DNA of 64,000 nt from Metopolophium dirhodum. Taxonomy: Eukaryota; Arthropoda; Insecta; Hemiptera; Aphididae. The stretch spans positions 13,082,001 through 13,146,000 of the forward strand of contig NC_083562.1 of NCBI RefSeq assembly GCF_019925205.1, given 5' to 3'. Shown here in pieces: positions 29,201 through 43,343 of this stretch (position 1 is the first letter of the stretch; every line of letters starts with the position of its first letter). Below the pieces are notes generated by a model. The model had not been told where the DNA came from and searched no databases. It was given only the letters and a program-made list of their open reading frames with translations. The translations under genes were made by a program, and so were the position numbers.

Positions 29201-30116
29201 TAAAAATTACAAATCTACCCATAGTAGGTACTTTCCTAACCAAGTTTTCGGGTTACCTATAATATGATATTAACGTAAGTACTACGAATGTGTGTTTCAG
29301 AAAATTGTCCACTAAATCTGGTAGCCAATATTATAATATATAATACATATATATATATATATAGCATTATAGTCATATAAAATATAAATATTATATTATA
29401 CTATTACAGTAGGTACCTATGATATTGGTTTTAGTTTGCGGAAATCGCGTTATAACTAGATGCGGTAACGAACTCTGAGTGTTTAATGAAAAGGTACCTC
29501 TATTATAGAAGTCGCACAGTGAATGGATAAGTGTTAAGTTTAGAGTGCGGAAACAGGCTTAACATCGGAACAGCTCGACCGTGAAGTTCAACTCATGGTA
29601 TATAATATTAAGTTATAGTGTAAAATATAAATGATAGATAGCCAGATGTAAATAAATCGCTACGGTCTTACGTATATACATTATACGGTCACGGTCACAA
29701 ACTTTAATTAATATTCTCAGTTTAAGTACGATCGCAGTTTTGCAATGGGTATTTGTGGTTTTGCGGAAATCATGTAGGGAAAGATGGATTTTAGTATCAT
29801 GATGCTATATTATGTGGTAGGGACCAATAATATATGTTGATTAGACTATAGTTATTTCTGGAAAATGTGTAATCATATTATATAAAAATCAAAACAAATG
29901 AGACATAATGACATGGCATCAAATTATTCCCATCGCATTCCGGACTTACCCATCTCACAGACATCATATAATTTTAGTTTAGAGGGTAGCAACGAGTGTG
30001 ATAAATCGTATCTCAAAGTGCCAACGAAATGCATTATACGTATTTTAATAGCGTATAAATTTTGGGCGAAGGAATATTGCGTGCAAATGTCGTGGCAGAA
30101 ACTTAATGCTCCTATA
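23205..30116. other. Intronic AT-rich DNA with no feature beyond microsatellites
   Basis: A somewhat GC-richer piece at 23500-23960 contains a + ORF of 123 codons rich in Arg and Asn (Asn from an AAT microsatellite); it shows no family motif and no splice signals. Near 27660-27990 there are possible decayed transposon ends (ccagtggggattttgag and attctgaatacgtccctg) that do not pair. Confidence 0.5.
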
Positions 30117-30310
30117 CAGCTGTAGGTACACGCCATGGCAGGTATACGACAAAACGGTGAATGTGCACAAAAGTGGAAAATGAACAGGTGACACAGGCGT
30201 CAGCAGGTGGTGGCGCAAAATACGAGTTACTTCAGACGGATGATTTTAGCCACGGTGACTGACGTTGCGGCTCACAGGTGGTGCGATGTAGCAGAGCCGC
30301 CCGAGCACCA
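30117..30310. promoter_or_regulatory. E-box cluster, candidate intronic enhancer
   Basis: Three CAGGTG hexamers (30185, 30204 and 30275) and one CAGCTG (30117) fall within 165 bp of a GC-richer island in AT-rich intron. CAGGTG is the class of E-box bound by Snail-family and Daughterless/bHLH regulators in insects. Binding here is inferred from sequence only. No ORF of note overlaps the cluster. Confidence 0.25.
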
Positions 30311-32178
30311 CTGCAGTGTTTATCCCCGAAAACAATTATGTTTTTAATTAATAAATCTTAAGCATACAATTTATTTAAATGTCCACGTTTATTCGTTTAA
30401 GAAATCATTACTGTATTAGACAGACGCACTCGCTGTGACATCAATTTCTGGTGATATACGTTGGCATTCATCTGAAAAAAATAGTGAAACAAATAAAATT
30501 CTTCGTGTGAATTATATATTATTATTTAAAAAAAAGTTTTAAATTATTATAATTTTTCTGATAGAGGAATTATTTTTATTGCTATGACATAATATCTTAG
30601 TAAAATACCCAAATTAGCGTATTATTGGATTTATATTATTATTTTGGCATTGTATACTTCAGTCTTCAGTGATCTCAAACATTCGTTGTCGTAATTTGTT
30701 TACAATCCGAATAAAATGTATCAATCATATTTAAAATACTAATATAAGGAAATATCTCCTAAGTTCTAATCAAAGTGTGATACAAGCATGGATCGCCGTA
30801 AGGTTTAAATGCTCCCTTATACAATAAATTATACACAATTTAAAATAAACATACAACATTTACGACAGTAATTTATATGTTCATGATTATTAATATCTTT
30901 TGAAAAGACAAATAATTATAGGTAGTTTGTAGTTAAAAGATTTTTACCAGACATAGCTATTATTTTGTGTCAAGTGCTCGTTTTATCTTTTTTAGATCAT
31001 ATTCTAATGATTTTATGTCTTGAATCTATTTAAACATTAGTGATACTATATTTTCTTTAAGGAGCAGTTTGAAAACCCGACTAAAGGCTGACCATGCATC
31101 ATGATGGTTCATATATCAGTGTTTTGAGTGTTGAACACGTTTCGAAACAAACAGAATATGTTGACACGTGTTTAAAAAATAATCATAAATTAAGTTTGAT
31201 ATGCAATAGTTTTGCAAATAAAAATCAGTATTTATTTTATTTGTATGTAGTTGGAATCTGGTTTGAGTAGTATTTAATTAACAATATATATTATGTTGAA
31301 ACTGTGTAGGGAATAACCCTGCCGGCTTTGTGAACGTTATATATTATATAATATATAGTTTTAGCGTTCCGTGGATTTCATCTCAAGCAGTTGTGGTTAC
31401 ATACACACTCACACACACACAAATACATATATATAGCACTAAACGACGCAAAGACTTACCAAAAATACTGCAGCGTGTCTGACATTAGGTTTTTACAATT
31501 CCGGTAACAGCTGAGTAAAACAAGTTTTCGGACAGTACCAATAATAGTGTTAATTTATTTTATTATTTTGTAGTGCGTATAAGCCTATCACGTACCAATT
31601 TATGTGATTTGACTATATTAAACCGTAATTTTATAGTATTATAGTGGTGCAAACTATTAAATTATTATTGGTTGAAGTAGGTGTTTATAATCCTATTAAT
31701 AATAAACCTTTCAACGAAGGTCCCGAGTGGAACTCACTATGAAAATGTCAAAATTCAATGTTGACCAAAAATATAACTCTATAACGTTTTTTTACAGTTC
31801 TTCGCGACTTTCCTGAAAACTACAAACCATTTTGATAAACGACCACTTAAATAATGTTCAATTCTTGTACATTTTTGTGTTTTATAAAGTAGCGTGCTTT
31901 TATATATTATGACATTTATTATTTTTTTAGCACCGTACAATAACCCTATTTGTTTCTTAGCTTCCTGGTTTATTGCTCAGTCAGAAATTATTGATTTACT
32001 GAAAAAGGTACATATACAATATTATTTTCAGAATATCCAAAACAGGAAGAAATCAATCATATATTCATTATTTATAACATCATAAGTATAATCTCATTAC
32101 GAACACCGTGTCGATAAATGTATTTGTTTCACTAAGCAACGCAAATTTGGTCAAAATATTTGAATATTTTATACTCTA

Positions 32179-32670
32179 CTAGCTGACCCCTCGCACTTTG
32201 TTGCCCGTAAAAAATTACAACTTTTAAATAATTGCAAATGTTCAACTCCTTTTGGGTGCAACTCAGCCTCCCCGGTAAGCAATATTACTATGCGTCGGAT
32301 CTCGGACAATGTGCGACAGCATATCAAGTAGGCAATGTGCGAAAATTCTATTTGATGCATGCTTGCACGTAATCTGTCAGATTAACCAATGGCAATCAAT
32401 AAAATAATTAATACTAATGTCTACTAAATATTTCTCCTATAACCAATAGCAACCATTTATAAACGAAAATTCCCACCGTAAATCTCCAAATCCCCGTTTG
32501 AGCACCTCCCCGGGTTGGACCTGCCGGGTCCAATTGTGAATCTAAATCATCCTGGGAACCACTCAAGCGCACAGGAAAAATGTCATCAAAATCGGTCCAG
32601 CCCTTTAGGAATGTATAAATGACACACAGACAGACAGACAAACATTACATTTTATATAATGTATAGATTA
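32179..32670 (+). mobile_element. LINE- or SINE-type 3' fragment of a widespread insect repeat
   Basis: Begins ctagctgacccctcgcactt, carries a conserved block aaaatcggtccagcccttta just upstream of (acag)n at 32623-32642 and ends tttatataatgtatagatta. This combination (CTAGCTGACCC start, AATCGGTCCAGCC block, short acag repeat, TATAGATTA end) is typical of abundant arthropod non-LTR-derived repeats. The clade (RTE-like or other) is not settled. The - strand ORFs across it are non-functional. Confidence 0.6.
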
Positions 32671-32775
32671 ACAATACACATCTATAATAATACAGTTTGC
32701 AAAAAAAATATAATAGCAAAGTACGCGGAAAATTTGATCGTGTGCGCATTTTTTAATTTATGGATTGTCTAAAAA

Positions 32776-32800
32776 AAGCCATATTACTGTAATATGGCTT
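32776..32800. repeat. 11-bp stem, 3-base loop inverted repeat
   Basis: AAGCCATATTA (32776-32786), loop CTG, TAATATGGCTT (32790-32800) pair exactly. The segment lies between two repeat elements and has no associated gene or terminator context. Confidence 0.85.
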
Positions 32801-32954
32801 ACTGTATATTTTAATTTATTCCGAGCAATTAAATTTTTTCCAATTCAATTGTATTGAATTGACCGACAATCGAAAAGCATTTGTACGCCATGACTGCTGT
32901 TCAATGAAATAACTTGAAGAAATAATAACAATGATAATGATAACAATAAAAATA

Positions 32955-33230
32955 ATGAACAGGGGAAGTTGTTCTGCTGTATAGTAGGTTTCGAGTTACG
33001 CCATTGACTAGGTCACTGTTGTTGAAGTTTCAAAAATATTTTAAACGCAATACTAAACTATTTTATACAAAAATCGGTTACGAGCGGAAAAAGTTCGTTA
33101 ATTTATATTTTTAAAACCATACCTATAGAATATATTAATATAAATATTTGGTAAAAATATATAGTGAATCATAAAACAATCACAAACTTAATCAATTTTT
33201 TTAAAATTTAGTGTTGCTAACTTATAAATA
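32955..33230 (+). repeat. 5' fragment of the TACAGTAGGT repeat family
   Basis: Contains gttctgctgtatagtaggtt, then a degenerate 'aggtcactgttgttgaag' block, and aaaatcggttacgagcggaaaaa in place of the gattctgagcg block. It is truncated before the conserved 3' half and lies immediately before an opposite-strand copy. Confidence 0.6.
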
Positions 33231-33244
33231 CTTCCGTTTATTAT

Positions 33245-33680
33245 TTTAGATTCTGAGTGAGGCGATTAATGTATTGATTTCAATAATGATGTGTTTTATT
33301 TTTTATTTTCATATCCATCATGGATCAAGATCATTATCTTTTGGAGAAGTAAAATTGATTTGATGTTCAACTAAAGGAGGTCTTTTTGTTTGAAATTGGA
33401 TCTAGTTAGTACCTACTTTGGGGGTTCAAAAGTAAACATTAGCACTTTTATAAATAACCCAAAAATAATCATTTTGACGCAATATAGAAAGTTTTGAATA
33501 AATCGATTTAGTTTTTTTTTTCAATGTTTATATTAGCATTTTCTACACTTGGTATAATTTTAAAAATATTTTGTCTTTTTTTCAAATGTTTATAGACATT
33601 TGACATTTTCGACATAAAAGTCGATAAAAAATTATTGCTCAGTCAAAAGTCTTCAAATACAAGATTTCTGATAAGTTATA
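33245..33680 (-). repeat. Reverse-oriented 3' portion of the TACAGTAGGT repeat family
   Basis: Starts ttagattctgagtgaggcga, the reverse complement of the family's 3' terminal block, followed by gatctagttagtacctactt, gggttcaaaagtaaac and caatgtttatattagcattt, all reverse complements of blocks in the copies at 720 and 57850. The arrangement with the + copy at 32955 suggests insertion of one copy beside another or an inversion. Confidence 0.62.
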
Positions 33681-36470
33681 TGAAATTAATTTCAAAATAA
33701 AAAATTATAATTGAAATGTAGGTATCTGTATCTGTCTTATATCTATTTATTTTGTTATCTGATATCGGATTGGAACACTGATTTTATTATATGCTTGCTA
33801 TTTCGTGATTTTTGACAGCTGATTATAAATATGTACGGAAATAGTATGACGATGCCGATTCGGTCCAGTCAAAATATTATTGATGGCCTCGTGGCCCAGG
33901 AAGTTCGGCACTCAACAATTTTCGTCACGTATTGGAAATATTCTTTTCGGAACTGGCGAAAAAAAAACAAAAACAAATATTTCAATTTTTACGTCTTATA
34001 TGCAAAACATTATTTTCATAACAGATTTATCGGAATTTTACGAATATATATTTCTTCTGGAGAACGTAATACGTCTTTATTATTCTAACCCTTAATTTTT
34101 TTTTATACTATGAATACGTAAAGTGGATACATCCGAATAAGGCACTTAAAGCTTCCTTTAAATTTATTTTTAGAAGGGGTTAGGTAAATATCTGGACATG
34201 GATGTTTGTACTGAATTTTAATATTTATAGCGTTAGTTCATAAAATATATATTGTTAACCCCTAGTGAAAATAAACTCAAAACAAATTTATGAACATATT
34301 AGAAGTGTAGCAAAAAATGCACAAGCTTTGTCATTTTAAAATTAAATGTATTGATTTTCTGATTTTACTGTCAACTGTTTAATGGCAACCCGTTGTTAAG
34401 ATAAGTTTGCTCAAATTCATCTTAACTCAATAATTTAATGATTTACAAGATGTATATTTAATATTTACTTAAAATTATTCGAAATTTGGATTAATATAAT
34501 ACATGTAAACTAAAATATGTGAGTCGATAATAGTCGTACGATTATTTATGAATAATATTAGTGGCATTTCATACAGGTAATTTTCAATAGTTAATTTTAT
34601 AAATACTGTAAATTTAAGGTTTATTTAATTTTAGATTTTCTCCACGGATAAAACTGAATAATATAGTAATTACTTTAAGTAGTAATGTAGTATTGATAAA
34701 TATTATAATGACTTAAAAAGGTACAGATATTGTGTTGTATTGTAATATTAATAATTATACGGAGCATTAAAAACTTAAGTTTATTACACGATATTCAAGC
34801 ATCTGCGTTTTAGTGTATTTGAAAAAGTTTTTTTTAAAAATCCTTTTCAGTTTAAATCATAATATAAATGTTGTAGGTACGTTGTTCAACTTATAGTTTA
34901 TTTTCTTTATGAATTCAACTTGTTGCTGATGCGTATGCAATTGTTTAATCAATTATAATTTGATGTTATACAAGTTTTGTTATGATTTTTCGATAATTCT
35001 CTTAAGTGCCTTTTTTCGTTGACAGAACCATCTGGTACAAGGCGTAGTCAGGGTAATATAACAAAATAAATATCTTACTTTGGAGTTCTGTACACACACT
35101 TGTAAGTGAGTGCTTGAGACACGGACATTTGTGTAAAATTATAAATGCTAAATATATTATAATACATTACATAGTTGTTATTTTGAATTTGTATTGTGGG
35201 AAAAATATTAAAAATAAATTTTAAAATAGTTATTAATTAAAATCTGTAAATTTCTCGAGCTCATATTTAACTTACATGATATACCCTTAAAATTATAATC
35301 ACCTTTCATTATTAAGACTTGTATTATGGATAAAGTATAATATAGGGTATTTTTAAGTACCTATTTAATATAATATAATATATTTTTGAATAGTAAAAAA
35401 AAATTATAATTTTATCAGTCCACAAAAATGGGATGAATGTTTTTATTTATTTTTTCATTATATCTGCTCAAAAACGAGGGAGTTCATATCTGTATATAAT
35501 AATATTAAAATGCAGATTGTACTTCAGTGTCCGGAAAAAATATAATATTTTCAATCGAAATACTATATTATTATGTGTAGTATTATGATTTCTTACGTAT
35601 TATTTCCACTGACACACATTAAACATATTATTTTATTAATGAAATCGATATGTGGCACTGTGGTAAATCGATCCGGTTTGTATTTTTCGCCGAAAAGACA
35701 AACGTAGTCGTCGGGTGAACAGTATAAAACATTACAACGGAATTACTTCGGAATAAGTCATCATCAATCTCGCGAGTTTCTCGTCGACAAAACGTCCAAA
35801 ACAGACAAATTGGTAGGTATTACGCGCGCGCGATGAGGACAATTTTTTTTATATGAAACGGAATAGAACCCACGTCGATAAAAACGAAAAACTCACCGTG
35901 TAAATGTGTAATAGAAGACGGCAGACGTTTTAATAATAATATAACCAAGACCGTAGTGGTGGTCAGATGGTATGATACCTAATATTCGGCGGACCGGCGA
36001 GCGCAATAATTCCACTGCCCTGGTTCGCCTCGTTCATCCATAGTGGCCAGTCAATATTGTTGCGAGCAAACACGGACCGGCATTATGGAATAGGGTTTTC
36101 GTAATAATAACGCCCGGCCAACAGAGTTCGTCTTCTATTTTTTTTTCACTTGATCGTCAATTTTATATATATATATCTTCCACTCGACGAGTTTTTCTCA
36201 TTCTTTTTTTTTTTTTTTTCGCCTCACGTTAAGTCGTTTTGCCGGACGAACAAAAAGAATAAGCTTGCTCCCGACCACCTCGCCGCCCTAGACGGAAATT
36301 AAAGGGTGTGTGAAAAACATGAAAAAGTTATCAATACAATTTCTGCGCAACCACTCGCTCGAGTGGGTAGACACAACGACACAATGCGACCGATTTACGA
36401 CCAAATGTACAAAAATATAATAATAACAATAATAATACAGAAACATTTATTTTCCTTCTCTCGCACATAC

Positions 36471-36473
36471 ATA

Positions 36474-36516
<43 letters not shown>
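36471..36516 (+). repeat. (CA)n microsatellite
   Basis: About 46 bp of CA dinucleotides with a few interruptions (acatac) at its start. It accounts for the short ORFs with Cys-Val or Thr-His runs here. Confidence 0.95.
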
Positions 36517-36517
<1 letters not shown>

Positions 36518-39500
36518 GACAAAGGTACATATTGTTAGAAAATGAACGTTTGTTTTATAAATTAAAATCTAGCCGGGGTTAAGTCAACAGTTGCGTTGAA
36601 TATACACGTAAACGTATAATATTGCAAACGGGATGAAACGTATTTGTTTTTAATTTATTTCTATTATTTTACCTACGCGTAATACGACAGGACAGCAGCC
36701 GGCATACCAAGTTGGTACTCGCCTATAGTACCGATACCAGGTACTACGCAAATGTTTACATTACTGCCCATTAAGAGATAACTTCTAACCGGCGTTTTTT
36801 AATGTTACTGAAGTTGAACCGTTTTAATGAAATTCTAAGAATACTTCAAATTTAAAGGTTAAAATATATATGAATACCGAGGTAACTAAAGGTAACTCAC
36901 GTCATGTAATCATATTATGTGACTGCTGTAGTTGGTTGTTACATATGATTACGAATGTATATAAAAAAAAAATGCATCGAAACATGCTACCAAAGATCGG
37001 CTATTACTTCTTGAAGTAACCACTTCAATAGTAAAAACCACTTTTTACAATAGTAAAATAGGTAAAGATACATATTATGTTTTTTTACATCATATTGATT
37101 TTTTCATGCAAATACTTATTTATACTAATACTTTAAATTTCTAAATTCGTATATTATCTTTGTTTTTTTTTAAAAAAATTGTAATTTTTTCAAGGAAAAC
37201 CCATTATTATAATGTTCATATATAATTATTATAGGCTATGGGAACTGACGATAATATTGTGGAACGAACGCGACATAAAAAAAGACCCTAACTATAAATC
37301 GGAATCAGAAATTCGTACGGGACAAGAAGTATAAAATTATAGTATAAGATACATGATAATATAGTTATAAGCAACCCATCGAAAACTTTCACGAAAGCGA
37401 TGCAAAAAATTTGTTACAACGATGAAATTAAATACAGAAGAAACATCAATATAATTTATATAATACAGGTATCTCAAAAACATGTACCTAATTTTTAATA
37501 TCACCTTAACATATCATATACTACGGTACTGCGTGTACCGAAATTCGTCGTTGGGGCCTTTTAAGGAAATACGACAATGGTGTCGAGGTGATGCTGGTGT
37601 GAGGTTAACGGTAATAATAATAGTATAAGGTGTATTTTTTTTTGAATTCGTATGTCGTATCGCAATACAATATAACTATACATATTATAAACGACCTTGC
37701 GCAATATCGTAGGTATAATCTTAGGTAGTATGTCTTTGACGAGCAAATGCAGTTGTACGCGCGATGTTTCAACCAGAAACTTTCGGAAGCAAAGTTTGTC
37801 TGTTGGCATTTTTGTCGCGTTCGTAATATTATATTCAACGTTGTTATATACGTAATATAATATTAGCGCACGCGAAGAATTTCAGAGTAAATACCTCCGT
37901 CGAAACGGCGTTTTCCTTGTTTCTTTAACACATTAGAAACATTAATTACATAGGTAAGGTGCGGTGTCCGGGCGGTAACCCGACTTGAAAATAACGTTTT
38001 GCGCGCAATATTATAGAAGCTATTATTGTTGTGTAATGGCAACAGCGGAATACCTGCAACGAAAACGAATATTATATGTCGTAAGCCCTACGAGGCTATG
38101 AATAGTCCTAATAATAATAGGCTGGTGCGCTGCTGTGTTGTGCTTTTAACCGGTGGTTATAGGTAGCACCGCAAAACTAAATTAAATGCTCGTAAATAGG
38201 AATTTAACAACACTATGGCAGAATGGATTAAAATGCATTTTACATAACGCACGGACACCGTTGTCGTAACGTGATTTATGCTTTTGGCAAAGTAATAATT
38301 GAGAATTTTTAGTTTAGTTCGATTTGACAAATTTTCGGGCCTTATATTATTATAATATGATATAAGTGCAACTATTTATGTATTAACATAATTATACGTT
38401 ATAGTACATTATCATCGGTCTCATTCATAATCTCATTCACATAGGTATTATATATGTAGATTTTTTTTTTAAAACTCAAACGAGAGATTCGTACAGCATT
38501 AACATTAACGTGATCCAAGTATTAAAACAAAATTGATGCGCCTAGTATTTTTTTAAACAAACATTTTTCTCAAAATTCTTTATTATGTGCCATCCGTTTC
38601 AATAAGAACAGTAAACAAACTTATAGCCCAATATCTATGTATTAGTTACCAAAAATGTAAGTTACAAAGGAACTATAATGGTTTTAGAAGTTGGTGGTGG
38701 AATTCACTTTTTTTTAACAAAAATGTTTTAAGAGAAAAAAAAACTAAAATATAAAATTATTTCACTCTAATCCTCTGAGGGTAAATATTTTCACAGTGCA
38801 TAATGAATTTCAACTTTTTTGCTAAGCTTTTTAAAAAGTGTGTAAACACAGAAAAGTATTCAACCCACATTGCCCTTCAAGACCGCATATAAATTTAAAA
38901 TAATCGATGAATGAAAATCAAATATTGTTTTCGCATTTTATGAGTCAAACGTAATATAATAATTATATAGTAATAACTAATAACTAATAAGGTCGAATTA
39001 ACTATTTCAAAACGTAAATGACGTGTGTACAATTTATAGATTGTATTTAACTGACTTTTTATTTTTGCTTTTGGATTTATTCATGTGTGTATAATAATTA
39101 TTATAACAAACACAATAAGTATGACAAGTTGGTAACTAAAATAGGATCAATTATGTGTATGCGCTTGCAAAGCTAATCACGTGAGTGATTTATGGCAAAC
39201 AAAACTATTTATTTTTCAAATCATTTTGTTTAAATATCTCATAGGACTTATCAGATTCGTTATGATGACATGTTATATATTTGGCAAACATGTTTCTGGT
39301 GTAAAGATTTATTTTAATAAAATCAAATTAACTGTCATGTTATATTGATTGATTGAAACACATTATATATAATGTCTTCATGTCTTCTTCCAAAAATATA
39401 ACTCAATTTGTATTTCCACTTATCATCAAAGTTACACTAGTGACATTGGTACATAAATTAGTACATTAATAAATTAAAATTAATTAATAATGGATATAGT

Positions 39501-39535
39501 TGTCAGTTAAATGTGTAAATATAAATCGTTTTAGC

Positions 39536-39565
39536 ATAGCACATAATAGTACTATTATGTGCTAT
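39536..39565. repeat. Perfect 30-bp palindrome
   Basis: The arm ATAGCACATAATAGT (39536-39550) is followed without spacer by its exact reverse complement (39551-39565). No transposon features were recognised around it. It lies inside the first large intron. Confidence 0.9.
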
Positions 39566-42500
39566 AGGCTCCACCTGCTCTATTTAGTATTTACTCAGGA
39601 ATCATATTTATTATGTCAAATTTATAGAAAAGTAATTTTTCCATTTTATACAGAAAAGTAGAAAATATGATAATGAGGAAATCTCAAAAATTGTAAATTC
39701 ACTTGGAAAATTCTGTAACAAATTAATAATAATTATGGTACCAACCTAATACACCACTATTAAGTAGCACACGTGCTATAGTGTCGTTTACCTACTGTAT
39801 TATGTTCTGATGGCATTTTTTTTAAAGGTATTTATAGTTGTAAAGCCTAAAATTATATATAAGCCTAGTTAATTGTATAAAACCATTCACATACCTGTTG
39901 AAATTGTTTTATCTTGATCTGAATATTCTGGGTTAGAATAAAATTAAATTGTCTTATTTGAAATTTAATCTATAAGTTTGTTAAATAAAAATTCCGATTT
40001 TTTTTAAATTCAAGTTATAAGCTACTATATTGATATATTTTTAACTTCCATTTCTGTAGATAGTTAAATTATAATTTATTTTTTAAATCGTAATAGAAAA
40101 TTAATCGGTTTATCTATTTACGGTGATTCGTCAATTTCTTTAATAAAAGTAAATTACATTTTATTCATATCCTTGTTTTAATAACTGATTAAATTATAAT
40201 AATAAAAAATCAATCTATTTTTATAACTTGAAATAATTACTCTTTAAGTCCTTTTTTATATTTAACCATTTTCATCGTAATTCTTGATTCATCAAGATTA
40301 AAAACATTCGCATAATATTGCTGTTGCCCTTAATTGCTTAAACAGAGTATGACTTAACATCAATATGCAAAAGCATTAATTATAGTTACTAAAATGTATA
40401 ATCAATAATAAAAGTAATAATAAATCATAAAAAACTGTTCTCATGAGATAATATTCACTCAAGTAAGTCAAATACTGACCTTTAAAACATTAAATTTTCT
40501 TATCCAGTAGATGAAGGAGGGCCCTACTTTTACATACTTTTAATAATGTTTTTGAAAAATAGTATGCAGAATTGTTAAGTAGTATTCATAAATCATAGTT
40601 GGCGTAGAGGTATATTAATATATAAAATAATGTTGGTAGACTTCAAAATATAATTTTTATTTTATATAGAAGTCCGAAAAAGTGTATGAACAACAGATAA
40701 TGTGAACTGAGTTCTTCTAATATAACGCAATTAATCATAATTTACATTGTATAATATTGTTATGTGGTTGTTAATTAAGGAAGACATTTTGAGGTTATGA
40801 TTCTTAACGGTTATATAAATTTAACGTTATATTAAATAGTATTGGCCACTGGGTAACATAAAAACGTGTACAGATTCCCTAAGCTCATAAGTTTAAAAAT
40901 AAAACAATTAAACTAATTAGCATGGTAATAATGCTTACAAAAAATTAATTAGGACGCGCCAAACACAAAGAGCAAACATTTTCGTATCTCTTAACTCTTA
41001 AGTGCCATAACTCACAATCCATTATGGGTTAATTAATTATCTATACCACCAAAACGTTTTATTAATACAACGATAAACAAAGGCATATCAAATTTAAATT
41101 TCAATCTTAGTTATTATTGATGTTAAAATATTTCACACTGATCGTACACAATAGGTATCTGTATTTGTTTTGAAAATTGACTTTTACTGCAGAAGTAAAA
41201 TTGAATCATTAAAGTAATTTAAATATTCGGTTGTAATAAAATAATTTTAATATTGAAATAACCTTACCTACAACTGGCTGCTAATGACTATTAATTTGGG
41301 TAGGAATACTTTGAAGTGAAGTTTGAGGGAATTTATTGCACAATTCTCTTCACAACGTTTTCGCCTACTCAACCCAACTCTCAAATGTATTAAAAGAATA
41401 TTATTACTATGTTGCTCTCATCTTGCTCGGTCAGATATTTAACTATACCCTTTTCACAAGTGGTTGCATATCCAATATCCTACTTGAACAATATCAGTCT
41501 ATGTCGTTTTTTATTAAGCTATCTTAAATCCTTATTTAGAGTATTTTTGAGGTTATAATCCAGTATTGTTTTATTAGTATTAGTCGTTTATTGGTAACTG
41601 TATTTTTTTAGAGCTGTGTAAAAATTAGAGAACATAATTTAATAATAAAACATCTCTACATAATTAAAAAACAAGTTATTAAATATAAAAATAAATACGT
41701 TTATCCTCTAGTCTATTTTAGCACGGTCCTTTTTCGTCAAATAATAGGTTTCCAGATTTGAACATCTTCTGCCCACTTCTGCCAATAACGCAAAAGGTTC
41801 CATGCAAAATGTGTTTTTTTTCCAAAGAAATTTCCACTATATATTTGGGAACTATATAATAACGTACAGATGTAACAATGTAATATGTGAACATAACAAT
41901 AAAAAAAATTATTGCATACCTATCATAATAAATATAAACTTATTGTTTACTAGAATACTATTTAATAATATTGAGCACCTTAAATAAATATATAATCTAT
42001 ATACATTATACACACTACACTAATTTGCATTTTTCCTAAAGATTTAGGACACTTACATAGAGTACCTATAATATTGTGATGCACGACAAAATCTAATATT
42101 TATATAATAGAACTATATTATGGTTTAAAATACTATCGCTATTACTGTGTACAGTGTACACCTATGTCGGTCATGTGTGAACATACATTTGGTATTTGAC
42201 GTGGAAGAAAATGATAGAAAATGATAGAAAATGCATTTTGTGGTCACAGACAATTTCGTTTATTATTATTATTATTATATGAACCTATATTCTATATATG
42301 TACAATTTGGTTCTATAAAAAATAAAAGAACATTTTATTCGTTACATGGTCTGTTGATCTTTTATGGCATTCTCTTCGGCTTCGACGAAGCTTTTTGATG
42401 GCAAGCCAAACAATATATTTTAATTGTATAATTATTTGCTTTATTTGTTCTATAAATTGGTTTATTGGTTGCATTAAGATTAAAATGAATAAATTAAGTC

Positions 42501-43343
42501 TGAGTTGTAACTTGAGTGGGCGTTTTTGAATAATTGCAAATAAATTGAAGGAACTCCGACGGAACCATGGTGGTGATAATTATATAAGAATATTCATAAA
42601 TATTTACGATATACTTAAAAATGTTAATATTGCATAAACCAAAAAAGATTTTCGAAACACGACAGTTATCAAAAATATTTGATTTAGTTGAGACTTACGT
42701 AAATTGTGTGTTCTTTAAGTTGCATAATGTGTGATAGCGGGATAGTAAAATTAAATTCAAAGCTGTCCAAGTTAATGGTTTTAACTCAGTTAAGTTAAGT
42801 TAATGTGCATGAATAAGAAAAAGTTGAAAGTTAATTACATTTTTGGTTAACCTAGTCCAGTTAAAAGTTCCTACACAATTTTTTTAACTTTATATTAAAT
42901 TTAAAAAAAGTTTATTTTTTTCTTTATTTTAGCCTACTTTATATTTTTACCAACTCAAAACTATAGTGTTTACACATTATTTCTATAAAGTACTTCATTG
43001 AAGTTTTTGTCACTTAAAAAAGCTGAAATATGTTTTTACATTAAATCGATTAAAATGTGATAAAATAAAATAAATATGAAAATAAAATAAATTAACGGAA
43101 GCCTAAAAGTAACTAGGTAGAATCAAAATCTGTTTGCTATACATAGCGTATTAGAGATATATGAGTTTTATTAAAGTATGAATTTATTTGTGATCCAAGT
43201 GAAAAAATTGTCAAACCCATTTTCGAGTTCCCATATTTTTATTTCGGCCGGCGTAGCAAATATTTGATCCGAGCCAAACCACTGCGAAGGGCTACAAACG
43301 AACATAGCGAACAGCATAATATTTTAATAATACATTTTTATAG

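Larger units (their letters stand above)
33690..43343. other. Intronic AT-rich DNA; GC-richer patch at about 35640-36310
   Basis: Apart from the palindrome and the (CA)n tract I see no element or exon. The 35640-36310 patch has many CG dinucleotides (cgtcgata, ggcggaccggcgagcgc) but no open frame with splice sites, and could be regulatory. Confidence 0.5.

Noticed and set aside
32414..32641. 75-codon - strand ORF
   Set aside because: It is a translation of the LINE/SINE-type repeat, including its acag tract.
36306..36545. ORFs with Thr-His and Cys-Val runs on both strands
   Set aside because: They are produced by the (CA)n microsatellite.
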